A stretch of 64,000 bases of DNA, from contig JAAALK010000283.1 in NCBI GenBank assembly GCA_019279435.1, positions 1,922,001 to 1,986,000 of the forward strand, in the 5' to 3' direction. Of the stretch, positions 20,900 through 32,200 are shown piece after piece. Source of the DNA: Zizania palustris (lineage: Eukaryota; Streptophyta; Magnoliopsida; Poales; Poaceae). Position 1 is the stretch's first letter, and every line of letters begins with the position of its first letter. The notes under the pieces were generated by a model. It ran no database searches. It worked only from the letters and a program-made list of their open reading frames with translations, and was not told the DNA's origin. The translations under genes and the position numbers were made by a program.

Positions 20900-23800
20900 G
20901 CGACAGATCGAGGCTTGGAGGGCACGTGGATCATGGACTCCGGTTGTTCGCGCCACATGACCGGAGATGCAGCATGGTTCTCCAGCCTCACCACAACCAA
21001 GCAAAGGGAACATATCACCTTCGGAAACAATCGAAGGAGTAGAGTGAAAGGTAAAGGTGTGGTAAGAATTAACGCGAACTTCACTCTCAAAGATGTTGCT
21101 TTGGTTGAGAACCTGGGATACAATTTGCTGTCTGTATCTCAGTTGCTTGATGAGGGCTTCGAAGTGCGATTTCATCGCGATACTTCGCAAGTGCTCAATT
21201 CTGATGGCGTTGTGGTGTGTAAGATTTTAGAGTTGGGAGAGTTTTTGGAGCTGATTTTTCAGAGTCGTCTGGTTCTTCTCATTGCCTTGTTGCACATTCG
21301 ACTTCTGAGCTTTGGAAGTGGCATAGGAGACTAGGGCATATGAGCTTTGAATTGCTCGCTCGTCTGAGCGCCCTAGGCTTGATCCGAGGATTGCCCAAGC
21401 TCAAGTTTGAGAAGAATTTAGTTTGCGCTCCTTGTCGACATGGAAAAATGATTGCCGCTTCGCATTCGCCAGTCACCACAGTGATGACTGAACAGCCCGG
21501 AGAACTTCTCCATATGGACACTGTAGGTCCTTCTCGGGTTAGTTCTTTAGGCGGCAAGTGGTATGTTTTAGTTATTGTCGACGATTTCTCTCGCTACTCT
21601 TGGGTCTTCTTTCTTGCCAGCAAGGATGAAGTGTTTTCACACTTTCGGAGCTTGGCTTTGAGACTTTTCACTGAACTCCCTGGTGCATTAAAATTCATTC
21701 GAAGCGATAATGGCACCGAGTTCAAAAATAGTCTCTTTGTTGACTTTTGCATGGAGCATGGCATAGAACATCAATTCTCTGCTCCGCGGGTTCCTCAACA
21801 GAACGGTGTTGTTGAGAGGAAGAACCGCACTTTGGTTGAGATGGCTAGGATGATGCTTGATGAGCATAGGACTCCTAGAAAATTCTGGGCTGAGGCCATG
21901 AACACTGCTTGTTACATCTCAAACCGAATTTTCTTGCGCTCAATTTTAAATTTGACATCTTATGAGCTGCGTTTTGGGAGACAGCCCAAGGTTACTCATC
22001 TTCGAGTTTTTGGCTGTCGCTGCTTTATCCTAAAACGTGGTAACTTGGATAAATTTGAGTCGCGATCTTCTGACGGGATCTTTTTGGGCTATACTACTCA
22101 TGGTCACTCCTATCGTGTTTATAACTTGGAAACTAACACTGTCATCGAGTCATGTGATGTGACTTTTGATGAATCAACCCCCTCTGTTAGTTCTTCTTTT
22201 GAACAGGCAAATGAACACGACATGGAACAGACCTTATTCGAAGACGAAGATCCCGGAGAATTCGAGGATGAACCTCTACTACCCTCAACGTCAACCCCCG
22301 AAGCTGACCCCGCTTCAACTACTTCGGCACGAGGTCCCGAAGCAACTACCTCGACATCGGTCATCTTGGACCACTCCAACGCACAAGTTGAGGGGGAGAC
22401 TGCATCCCGCCGCGAGGCTCCACATCATGTTCAAAGGATGCACCCTCCCGAGCAGATCATTGGTGAGCTTGATCAAAGGGTAACTCGTTCTCACGCTCAT
22501 TTCACTAATGCTGCTTTTGTTGCTTCTTTCGAGCCTTTAGATGTTAGTCATGCACTTTCTGATTCTAGTTGGATCAATGCCATGCATGAAGAGCTTGAAA
22601 ATTTTGAGAGAAACCAAGTCTGGACTTTAGTTGATCCTCCACCAAATGTTCATTTCATTGGAACAAAATGGATTTTCAAAAATAAACAAGGGGAGGATGG
22701 GACTATAGTTAGAAACAAGGCTAGACTTGTTGCTCAGGGCTTTTCTCAACTAGAAGGGATTGATTTTACTGAAACTTTTGCACCTGTTGCTCGCCTTGAG
22801 GCCATTAGGATTTTGCTTGCCTTTGCGACATCCCGGGGATTCAAACTCTATCAAATGGATGTCAAAAGTGCTTTTCTTAATGGCTTCATAGGTGAAGATG
22901 TTTATGTAAAACAACCCCCTGGTTTTGAAAACCCCAAGTACCCCCATAAAGTCCTTAAACTTCATAAGGCTCTTTATGGACTCAAGCAGGCCCCTCGGGC
23001 TTGGTATGATAGACTTAAGTCTTTTCTGCTTGAGCGAGGGTATTTGATGGGCTCTGTTGATAAAACTCTGTTTACTCTCAAGCATGGCAAAGATTTCCTC
23101 CTAGTGCAGATTTATGTGGATGATATCATCTTTGGTGGCTCTTCTCATGCTTTGGTTGCCGAGTTTGCAGATACCATGAGCAGGGAGTTTGAAATGTCGA
23201 TGATGGGTGAACTCACCTTTTTCCTTGGTTTGCAAATCAAGCAAAGCAAACAAGGTACTTTTGTCCACCAGACGAAGTACACAAAGGACCTGCTCAAGAA
23301 GTTCGACATGACAGATGCGAAGCCCCTCGCCACTCCAATGGCTACCTCTGTAGCATTGGATCCTGACGAAGATGGAGAAGCCGTAGATCAGAAGGAGTTC
23401 CGAAGCATGATCGGCTCCCTCCTCTACTTGACTGCTACGAGGCCGGACATACACTTCGCAGTGTGTCTGTGCGCTTGTTTTAAGGCTTCACCACGAGCTT
23501 CGCACAGCCAAGCAGTAAAACGCATTCTAAGGTATCTCAAACACACCCTTGAATTTGGCATATGGTATTCAGCATCTTCATCTTTATGTCTTCGAGGTTA
23601 TTCTGATGCGGACTTTGCTGGGTGTAGAATTGATAGAAAGAGTACCTCTGGTACTTGTCATTTTCTGGGTACTTCACTGGTTTGCTGGTCTTCCCGCAAA
23701 TAGTCTAGTGTTGCACAATCGACGGCTGAGGCCGAGTATGTTGCTGCAGCTAGCTGTTGTTCTCAGATTTTGTGGATGGTATCCACTTTGCGGGATTTCG

Positions 23801-24065
23801 GGTTAGATTATAAGAGTGTTCCACTTTTTTGTGATAACACTAGTGCTATTTGTATTGCAAACAACCCGGTTCAGCACTCCAGAACCAAACACATTGATGT
23901 ACGGTATCATTTTCTCAGAGATCACAATGAGAAGGGTGATATTGAACTTCAATATGTTGATACCCAACACCAGCTTGCCGATATTTTTACAAAACCCCTC
24001 GATGCTTCTCGATTTGCTTACTTGCGTGGGGACCTTGGTATTTGTCATCCTTACGGCATTTTGTG
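20900..24065 (+). pseudogene. pol: Pol of Copia-2, nearly intact (protease, integrase, RT, RNase H)
   Basis: Protease has WIMDSGCSRHM near 20930, with the catalytic Asp present. A one-base frameshift lies between about 21240 and 21255; the rest then runs open from before 21340. The integrase zinc region is WHRRLGHMSFE near 21320. The catalytic core has HMDTVGPSR near 21512, RSDNGTEFKN near 21702 and NGVVERKNRT near 21800, so Asp-Asp-Glu is kept. RT has QMDVKSAFLNG near 22852 and YVDDIIFGG near 23114. RNase H has YSDADFAG near 23600, then TAG at 23701 where CAG (Gln) is expected. The frame then continues through AEAEY and CDNTSAI to TGA at 24063-24065. The stop falls between RNase H catalytic residues, so read-through would be needed for full activity. 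Confidence 0.93.
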
Positions 24066-25235
24066 AGGGGGAGCTGATTTTAATTGTCTTGCATATGCTC
24101 ATTATGTGTGAAATTGCATTTACATCTTTTGCTATTATATGCCTGCTTTTAATTCAAAGAAATCATGACAGCTCAGCTCTATGAAATATGTCTGGAACAT
24201 TGGTTGTGCATGATGTCTTATTTTCTAAAATCAAAACTTGCTCACCGCACAATCGTGTATCTAGCTTGTTTAGGCAGGACTGCTTTTAGCTATCTTTTAT
24301 CTACTTGACAGCAAGACACTGTTCCTTGGATGCTAAAATTTGCAACTTGAAAATTGTGTTCGTTATTCATGGATATTCATCAAAATATTTAATTCACCTG
24401 AATCAAAATCAAAAATCCATGCTTAGTCTGGTTTAAATGAAAAGATCTAGGAGGGTTTGTTTGTCGCACTACTCTATTCTAGACTGCTTACCATTGCACT
24501 TTGGTCTGAACTGGGATAGTGTAGTGTATGCCAAAATCACCGCCTTAAGCTTCAAATGGCTTTCATGCCTAGGCTTGGCCTGGTTGGAAAGTATAAGGTG
24601 GACAAACAAATAACCCCTGGCATTAAGAAAAGACAACAAAATTAATTAATCATCAAGTTTGCTTTCAAAGCTCCTGTTTGAACAAGACTTGTCTGTCTAG
24701 GGTAGAAATTGTTAGCTTTGCGCAGTCCTTGCCTTCACATGTCTAGCTGCTATGATTAAGTGGTGATGCTTTTATCTCAAAATGACAAAATCACATGCCA
24801 TCATCTTGTTTAACAGAATGTTAAATTGAGCTGAGCACATGAACATTGGTATTACTGTTGGCATATTTTTGCATTATATGTCTTTGCAATTCTATTCATT
24901 TCGAAGCTTTGCATGTTTCGACTGCTCCTTGATGCTTGCATTGCCAAAGGGGGAGAGATTTGCTATGTTCTCTGCCGCAAGAAGGCATAATTTCAAAAAG
25001 GGGAGAGATTTTTGACATAAAGGGGGAGAAAAATTTGCTTAACTCAGGGGGAGTTCTTATCAAGGGGAGATTTGCCAAAGGGGCTTTTACTCTTTTACAA
25101 AGGGGGAGAAAAATTCTTTTATCAAGTGACATGCTTTGGCTCTTTTCTGAGTTTTTATGGTCACTTGTGTGCTGAAAGTTTTTAAATTTTCTTGAACTTG
25201 GATTTGGTTGTCAATGCACTCATCAAGGGGGAGAT
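24066..25235 (+). other. 3' non-coding region of Copia-2 with polypurine tract array
   Basis: No gene seen. The block 24440-24620 matches the corresponding blocks in Copia-1 and Copia-3, including the stem-loop at 24489-24505. Between 24950 and 25235 at least six AAGGGGGAG-like tracts occur (near 24948, 24998, 25020, 25047, 25062, 25098). The final one, CAAGGGGGAGAT near 25226, directly precedes the 3' LTR and is the expected plus-strand primer. Confidence 0.78.
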
Positions 25236-27222
25236 TGAGAAACCAAGGGTTGGTTTCGGTGTTTTGTGATGAGTGATTGACAGGATTTTACCCTCTGTTC
25301 GAAGGGTACCTCCGGAAGGGCTTCGGAGGTGGTACCTCCGAAGGGTGTTTCGGAGGTGGTTTCACCGAAGGGTGTTCGGTGTTTGCTTGCTGCAGCTGTT
25401 GCAGCGGAGTGTGCCTGTCGGAGGGGTCCGGCAGTACACGATGAATGGGTTCGTACCGATGGCTTCGGTACTTTGGGCGGTACACCGGAGTGTGTGCCGG
25501 AGGTTGCTAACCCGGAAAGGTCTCCGGAGTACTGGATACACTTGTCTGTTTGTCTGTGGTGCGCAGGGACTTCGGAGGCGACAGACAAGGTTCGAGCCAG
25601 GTGAACCTGGGTCAAGCGGGAGGCTTGATGCCAGGGGAGCGGGGAGCTTCGTCACGGTGGCTGCGAAGGTGGTCCGGGTCGGTCCTCGGGTCGAGGCGTG
25701 CCAGGTGAAGGCAGAGAGTGCGGAGCGTGGCTCCGGCTGAAGGTGCTCCGAGACAAAGTCCTCGGAGGTGAGGCACTTCGAAGGTACTCCGAATGGAGTG
25801 ACTTCGGAGTTGGTTGGATCAAGTCCTCTGCGGAGGCAAGGGTTTGAAGTGTGCTCCGGAGGGAGACACTCGAAGGTACCCGATGAAGGTCTCAGAAGTC
25901 GAGGCGCATCGAAGGCATGGTCCGGGTGAGGCTCGTCAAGAAGTGTGCTCGGGGAGAGACACTGCGACGAAGTGCTCATGGAATGCTTCATGCGGAGGCC
26001 TTGGACGAAGGAGGGACTTCGAAGGGTGGTACTCCGAAGGTGGGGCTTCGGAGTGAGGATGACTTGAGGTGCTTCAGCCTGCATGGCTTTCGTACACGGA
26101 CGGACGGAGTTCGAGCTGGGAGTAGCTGCGAAGCCGTGGTGGTCCACTCCGGAGGTGTTGGTGCGAAGGCCCAAGGGGCTTTGACGGCTTCGGCTCAAAA
26201 CCGTCACTGTATCGGAGACTGACTTCGGTGAAGCGAAGGCCACCAGGCTCAAGGCTTCTCACCGAAGCTACCGCACCCTCGCGTGCGAGGGGAGGCTGCA
26301 GAAAGTCAAAGACTGCAAAGGCTGACACTGTCTGTTCTGTAAAAAGGCTGACACTGTCCCCTCTGCAAAGCTGACAGAGAAGCCTCCAGAATAAAGGTGG
26401 ACTACCTTTTGTACCCCTTAGTTCTGTAGAGACAAAATCTTTTGTAACCCTAGGGGTAAAGTAGTCTTTTCCTTTGGGTGAACTGTGGGCTATAAATATG
26501 GGGGCTCGGTAGGTAACATTTAACACTTTGAGCATTTACTGTTGAGCTCCTGTAGCCACATACTTCGATTGAATGCATCCAGAGAGTTCATTTTCTGTGT
26601 TCCGTGTTCAAGCGGCGAAGCCCTGTTTTCCTGTGCTTTTGCTTGAGCTCGCTTTGCATACCTCGCCTGTTGTTGTGCACCGAAGCCTGTTGAGGCGAAG
26701 GTTGTTTTTCGTGCGAGGTGTGTCTTTTCGGTGTGCTGTCGCTCTGTGTAACTTGAGGCCAGTCCTTACAGCTTACTAGCGAAGCCCCGATCGAGGCCCG
26801 TTTTTGCTTCTTGTGTCGAAGCCCTTAGCGTAGTCTTTTTGTGTGCGTGTAGACCTTCGTGTACGAAGCCCAGCACCAGTTGTTGTCGCCAAGTACTTGG
26901 TCGAAGTCCTCAGAGGGCTGTCCACTCTTGCGAAGGGTGAAGTGCGAAGCCTGCTCGAAGCACCCTGTGTGCGGAGCCTGCACTGACTTAGCAGAATAGA
27001 TTTTCGAGGGTTGTAAGTGGAGCGAAGTCTTCTTGGCTTCGAACTTTTGCTCCTCCGAAGCCTGTGTTCGAAGGTGTCGAAGTACCTCCGAACCAGACCT
27101 TCGAAGGTAGTGTTCGAAGCCTGTTCCGCAGAAGACAGAACTGAAACCGAAGGCTAGTTTTTAGCCCGAATTTTTAAAAGCTCCCATTCACCCCCCCTCT
27201 GGTCGCCGTTTCTGGTCCAACA
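25236..27222 (+). repeat. 3' LTR of Copia-2
   Basis: It begins TGAGAAACCA after CAAGGGGGAGAT and ends GGTCCAACA; 1987 bp, colinear with the solo LTR at 14867-16853. TATAAATA is at about 26491. It is followed by GCATA and the Gypsy-2 continuation. Confidence 0.94.
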
Positions 27223-27404
27223 GCATATTTGCTAGAGTCTCTTCAAGGAGAGCGATTTCGTAGCGCTTTAAATGGAAGGTATTTGAAAAAGTACTTCCAA
27301 GTGTATGGCAAAATGCTTAAGTGTCGAAACGCCGATATGGAGCATATCGCCCTTGGATCGTTGTGATTTTGGCTCACTAAAGTTTTCCAAAACATAGGGG
27401 GACA
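27223..27404 (+). pseudogene. pol: Gypsy-2 pol 3' end (copy B)
   Basis: Copy of 16854-17035; starts with the target duplication GCATA and ends with the purine-rich tract before the LTR. Confidence 0.82.
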
Positions 27405-29186
27405 TGTGTTGATAGCAAAAAATGGCATTAATGGTCAAAATTGTCCAAAAGTCAAAATTGGTAATTTAGACCGAAAATATGCAATTCCTGGCACAGGCCG
27501 AAGCCTCGAAGTGTCGAAGGCCCATTTGCACTAGGCTTTGGCTGCCCCTTCGGCGGCCTGCTTCGAAGGGTGGCCTCAGCCCGAAGGGCCCCTTCGGTGG
27601 CCTGCTTCATAGGCAGGCTTCGGCCCGACAGGCCTACTTCGGTAGGCCTAATTCGGGTAGGCCTGGGAGTGAATTTGTTAATATGTTTCGGGTTGTTTTG
27701 ATCTCTAATCAAATATTATCTGTTTTAGTCGAATCCTAATCAAGTTAGAGTTAGAAATATAGTCAGCGACGTCAAGAATAGCCCCAATAAATATAGGGGT
27801 GAGGCCGATTCAAATCATCTACGCAGATCAACTCAAAACCCTAGTTTTGAATCGCATTACTTTCAATCTACTTTTCCGACCCCAGGAGTAGCTATAAAAT
27901 CCATCATTGTGAGTTTGCGCCATAAACTCTCCATGCATCACATCGAAATATTGGTAAGCCATGTTGATTCGCTTGTGAATCATCTTATTGATAGAAAAAG
28001 TTGGCATTAATGGTCAAAATTACCAAAATATCGCTTTTTGTTAGTTTTACCGAAAATATGCCGAGACCTGGCACAGGCTGGTCCAACTGGCCATGTAGGC
28101 CCGGTCTGACCGGCTGTATGTGCTCGGTCAGATCGGCCCAAATCTATATCCGACTCAGGCTAGCTTATTTCAGGTCTATTTTATCTCTAATTGATTTTAA
28201 CGACTTGGAACCCATGTCCTACTTAGAGAAGAGCCCAGGATCCCACGACTAGCCTCTATAAATAGAGGTAAGGCCGATCCAAGGAGCCCCCCAAAACCCT
28301 AATAGATCTAATCTATAATCTACCTTGAATCACATTTACTTTCTTTGCCCTAGTTTTAGCCTAGCACGTACATCTTTGCTAGTTTGCATTGTAAACCATC
28401 CGTCCGCCATGTCATAATCATGGTAAGTTCTTTTTTGTTCGCTCGTGAATCATCCATTTCATCCACGTAATGGATTTCTATCAGTTTTATCGGTTTCTAT
28501 TGGTAATTCGGTCTCCTGGCCGAATTACTTTGATCTCTTAGTATTTTTGCAGTATTTCATCACTCCCATCCCCTCCAAGGATTTTGGTTGTGATCCATCC
28601 ATGGGAAGACGGTCGTCGGAGCCCGGAGACCACTTTCTAAGAGCAGTCGGTCCGACCGGCCTGTTCCATGTCATCGCTTGACGCGCCAGCACACTGCGGT
28701 CCGACCAGTGGTACGAGGCCGGTCTAACCGGGCTTCATAGGAAGCTTCAGGAGTGCCTCGCTCCAGCGTTGGAGCCCCTTCGGGTTCATTGCCCATACTC
28801 GGTCCGACCGGAGGCTTCGTCAGTTAGATCGGGCCCCCTCTGCACCGAAGGTATTTTTTGCCGGAGATTACCTCACATCGGAGTTATCCTCGCGCCGGAG
28901 TACCCCAATCCCTTCGGCCCTCTACGGTTTGACCGGCCGAAGGGCAGAGGACCCCTTCTCACCTGTGCGCCAAAGGCCACTTCGACGAAGGCTTCGCACT
29001 GCCGGTGAGACCGGCCGTGTGCCTTCGGTCCGACCGGATTCCCCTAGTCATCCTGACCGCTTGTTAGGCTTCGGTCCAACCGGCCCTGTTGTGGCCAGTT
29101 GGGTTTAATCAGGTTGTTTCTAATTTTCAGTTATTTTCTAACACTTCGGTCAATTGAGTAATCTGTGTAACAGATTGCTACCTTCG
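27405..29186 (+). repeat. Gypsy-2 LTR (copy B), double-headed, right end truncated
   Basis: It starts TGTGTTGATAGC. A second head begins at about 27983. TATA-like boxes lie at about 27787-27795 and 28257-28264. After 28276 the sequence continues as Gypsy LTR with many GGTCCGACCGG-type and CTTCGG motifs. Its last recognisable words (GTGTAACAGATTGCTACCTTCG) match Gypsy-1 LTR near 12710. At about 29187 it breaks off into Copia-3. No coding content. Confidence 0.75.
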
Positions 29187-30788
29187 CCCAATGCACCTCA
29201 AAAATATCTAGCAAAAATTAAAACAAATCTCAGGTGCTAAAAAATAATCTAGTCTAAAAACAACCAGTGTCCTAATTGAAAAGACACCACCACAGTGTTT
29301 AAAGGCAGATTAACAGATCATTCAAAACATGGGTATTCAAGCTTCATGAAAGTAAATCATCACAGGCATTTAATGTAAGTACACGCAAAATGAGATGAAG
29401 TATCACTATTCAAATTTTGTCTCTGGTTCGAAGTCTATTAAATGATGTTCAAAGTGGACAAGCGAAGCCTGTAGTGCTTCAGCGAAGGCAGACTTCGTCC
29501 TTCGAAGTCCACTGAGCACTAAAGACATCTTCGATTTGTCGAAGCCTGTCCGTTCAAACTGCAGCCTTCGAAATGAAGACCACCGAATCGAAGCATGCAA
29601 AAGAAAATTCGAAGCCAACGGCTCCGTGTTGTGGGACCCACGCTTGTACAGCTGCCGACGTAGGAGGTGTCGTGCGCACTTCTGCTTCCCAGCTCGCTGC
29701 TCAGCGCATCTAGGCTGAAGCCTATGAGAGGCCTAGCCTGACAAGCAGACAGCTGTCGTGCGCTGCTCTAGGCTACTCAAGTGCCCTGTCACCGCAATTG
29801 CTGAGTAGGCCTACCTGCCGTGCTAGGAAATGTTGCAGCATTCATAGGACCTAGACCCTTGATGCTAGCTGTGGCTTTGCCACTGCAGAAGCTACGCGTA
29901 AAATGACAAATAGAAAAACAGGCGACAGGAAGCTATCACACACAAATAATCAAGCTAGGCACGCAAAATGAGGCAACCGAGAAATAGATCCATAGTGAAC
30001 GTCCAATGGCTAAGAGAGGAATAATAGAACTTGATGTAGTGATTTCTCTATCGGCCAGAGACGTAGAACCTAGTGAAGCCGTGATGAATAGCGGCGGCGG
30101 AGAAGAAAACTCCAAGAAGATGAACACCAAAAAGGACCCAAACTATTGTGATTTGGTAAAGTGATTACAGAATGGGTAACCCTAACCCTTGGATATTAGG
30201 GCCCTTTTATAGGCAGCCCAATAAATGGGAGAATGCAAAAATACCCCTAGGGTTTTTATAGACACTAGAATAAAAAATGAAAAATACTGAAATGCCCTTA
30301 GGATTTTTTTACAGACTCGACTGACAGAATGTGGGCCTAAAGGCAAAATAGTGAAAACGTAAATAAGATAACTTGTCATGATGTGGAGCTTTCGTAGCAG
30401 CTATGGCTTCGCCTCAGAACGGTCAGATCCGAGATCAGCGGTCAGTTTTGCGCCGAAACTGACAAAGCATACACCGTCTTCGCACCGGGTACCCGGATTG
30501 GGCCGGCCCGATTCCGCAGCTCCCTCAGCCCGGCAATCGCTCACCGCCCGTGTAGCTGAGTCAATCCCAATCAATAGACCAGTGGATCCTCTACTGCTCC
30601 TAGCCCATGTACTCGGATTGGGCTAGCCCGACTTCGCGGCCCCTCTGCCTAACAGTCGTTCGCTGCCTATGTACCAGAGTCACATGCGGCCCAGACACAG
30701 CAGGTCTACTCTTCTCTTCATGTCCTCTTTGACTTCCGTTGACAATCACTCATCACTTCTAGAGCCATGAGGCCCATGCTCTTCAACA
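29187..30788 (-). repeat. 3' LTR of Copia-3, terminally truncated
   Basis: Matches the LTR at 45241-46921 but lacks its terminal about 86 bp. The junction with Gypsy-2 LTR shares a few bases (CCC). It begins, on the minus strand, with TGTTGAAGAGCATGG at 30788. A TATA box (TATAAAAG on the minus strand) is near 30205-30213. Confidence 0.9.
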
Positions 30789-32200
30789 TGGCACCTCAAT
30801 CTCCCCCTTGATGTGTGCATTGTCAACACTTCTCTTCATCAGCTCTCTAGTACCTGCAAGCACATGTGGAAACACAAAAAAACACAAGAAAACAGAAAAG
30901 AAGAAAATAAAATAAAAGTTTAACCCTAATGACCAAAAGCCGAACAAAATAAAGAAAGCGGTCATTATGGTTAACCAAAAATAAAGACTCAAAAACGAGT
31001 GCAATCGCGGAATTATCAACAAGGATATCCAAAGAGTAAAGGCAAAAGAGACTAAACACTCCCTCTAAAACAAATCCCAAAGAAAGCCAAAACTCCCCCT
31101 AAACTCTTCTAAAAGATCGAGTAACCCAAAAATTTCTCCCCCTTGTTGACAATTGGACTCATCAAGCGAGACTAAAATGCACTCTAAAAAGACACAGACT
31201 CAAACTCCCCCTAAAATGCAACTCCCCCTTAAAATATGCAATGAATGCAACTGGGGTGCAAGTGGAGTGTAAAAAGCATGCTTCTCAGATATGATTGACT
31301 GCAATTACAACATCTAGCAGGTATAGCAAAAGACATACTATCTAAGACACATGGCATGATCAGTATAGCAGATGATATCTAAAGAAAGTCATTTGCACGC
31401 ATTTTCAATTTTTTGCAAACAAAAACATCACCACATTTCCTAGTCGACAAGCAAGGTAAAGCATGAGATGCAAAGGCTAAATGATATCTACCAAGATAAG
31501 CATTGTCCAGAACAAAGTGCTTCAGCAAACTTGTTATCATTTTAAATTTCAAGCTTTTCTTTTCCTTTTTCATTTTTGCCAGCGGTTATTTGCATGTCAA
31601 ATCTTATGCTAACCAACCAAGTGAAGCCTAGGCCAGAACTGGACCATCAGAAGCTTAAGTCATTGGTCTTGGCCTACATTACACTGTCCTAGTTCATACC
31701 AAAGTGTTATGGTAAGCAGTCTAGAACAATGCAATATGACAAAGCAAACCCACCTGGATCTTTTCAAATTATGCACAAAAAGGCATGGATTTTTAATTTT
31801 TTCTGATTTTTATTACTTTTATAGCACATTTCCATGTTAAACCATAAAGATGTCGAAGTTGCATGTCTGCATCTAAGTGAGGAACTAGCTACCAGGCATG
31901 TAAAAGATAGCAAAAGCACTCAGCCTACACATGCTAGTTACCAGAAGCAATGGTGATCATTTTTGAATTTTAAAGCATAAAAGCCATGCATATGATAGAT
32001 ATCAGACATATCATGTGAACTGAAGCAAAGCATGATCATCGACAAGTAATCAAAAGCATATACTAGCTAGAGTAAGTAAAGCAGATCAATCATATAACAG
32101 AAGCAAGCTCAAAGTGTGATATGTGAATATGCACGATATGAACACACACAAAAAGACTCTAGAAAAGAGTAAAGAAGAAAGAAAACTGACTCAAAATATC
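30789..32200 (-). other. 3' non-coding region of Copia-3
   Basis: On the minus strand it contains the conserved block (31766-31577) with the stem-loop 31714-31697, then several AGGGGGAG tracts between about 31260 and 30795. The last, CAAGGGGGAGATTGAGG, precedes the LTR. A T-rich hydrophobic frame (31080-30847) resembles the one in Copia-1. No envelope-like gene. Confidence 0.75.

Larger units (their letters stand above)
17907..27222 (+). mobile_element. Copia-2: nearly intact SIRE/Maximus-type element with truncated 5' LTR
   Basis: Partial 5' LTR, primer site, 820-codon gag, pol in integrase-RT-RNase H order, long 3' region with repeated AGGGGGAG tracts, and a full 1987-bp 3' LTR. Only three coding lesions were found: TAG at 20897, a frameshift near 21245 and TAG at 23701. 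The missing first part of the 5' LTR (promoter included) is explained by the duplication junction at 17902-17906. Confidence 0.93.
25236..28275 (+). repeat. Segmental duplication, copy B
   Basis: Second copy of 14867-17906 (offset 10369 bp). Here the Gypsy-2 LTR continues past AGGCC into its own sequence, so this flank is the ancestral arrangement. Confidence 0.93.

Noticed and set aside
28601..29110. Host gene in the GC-rich stretch with GGTCCGACCGG words
   Set aside because: No sustained frame. The words recur as imperfect repeats and the edges continue as Gypsy LTR.
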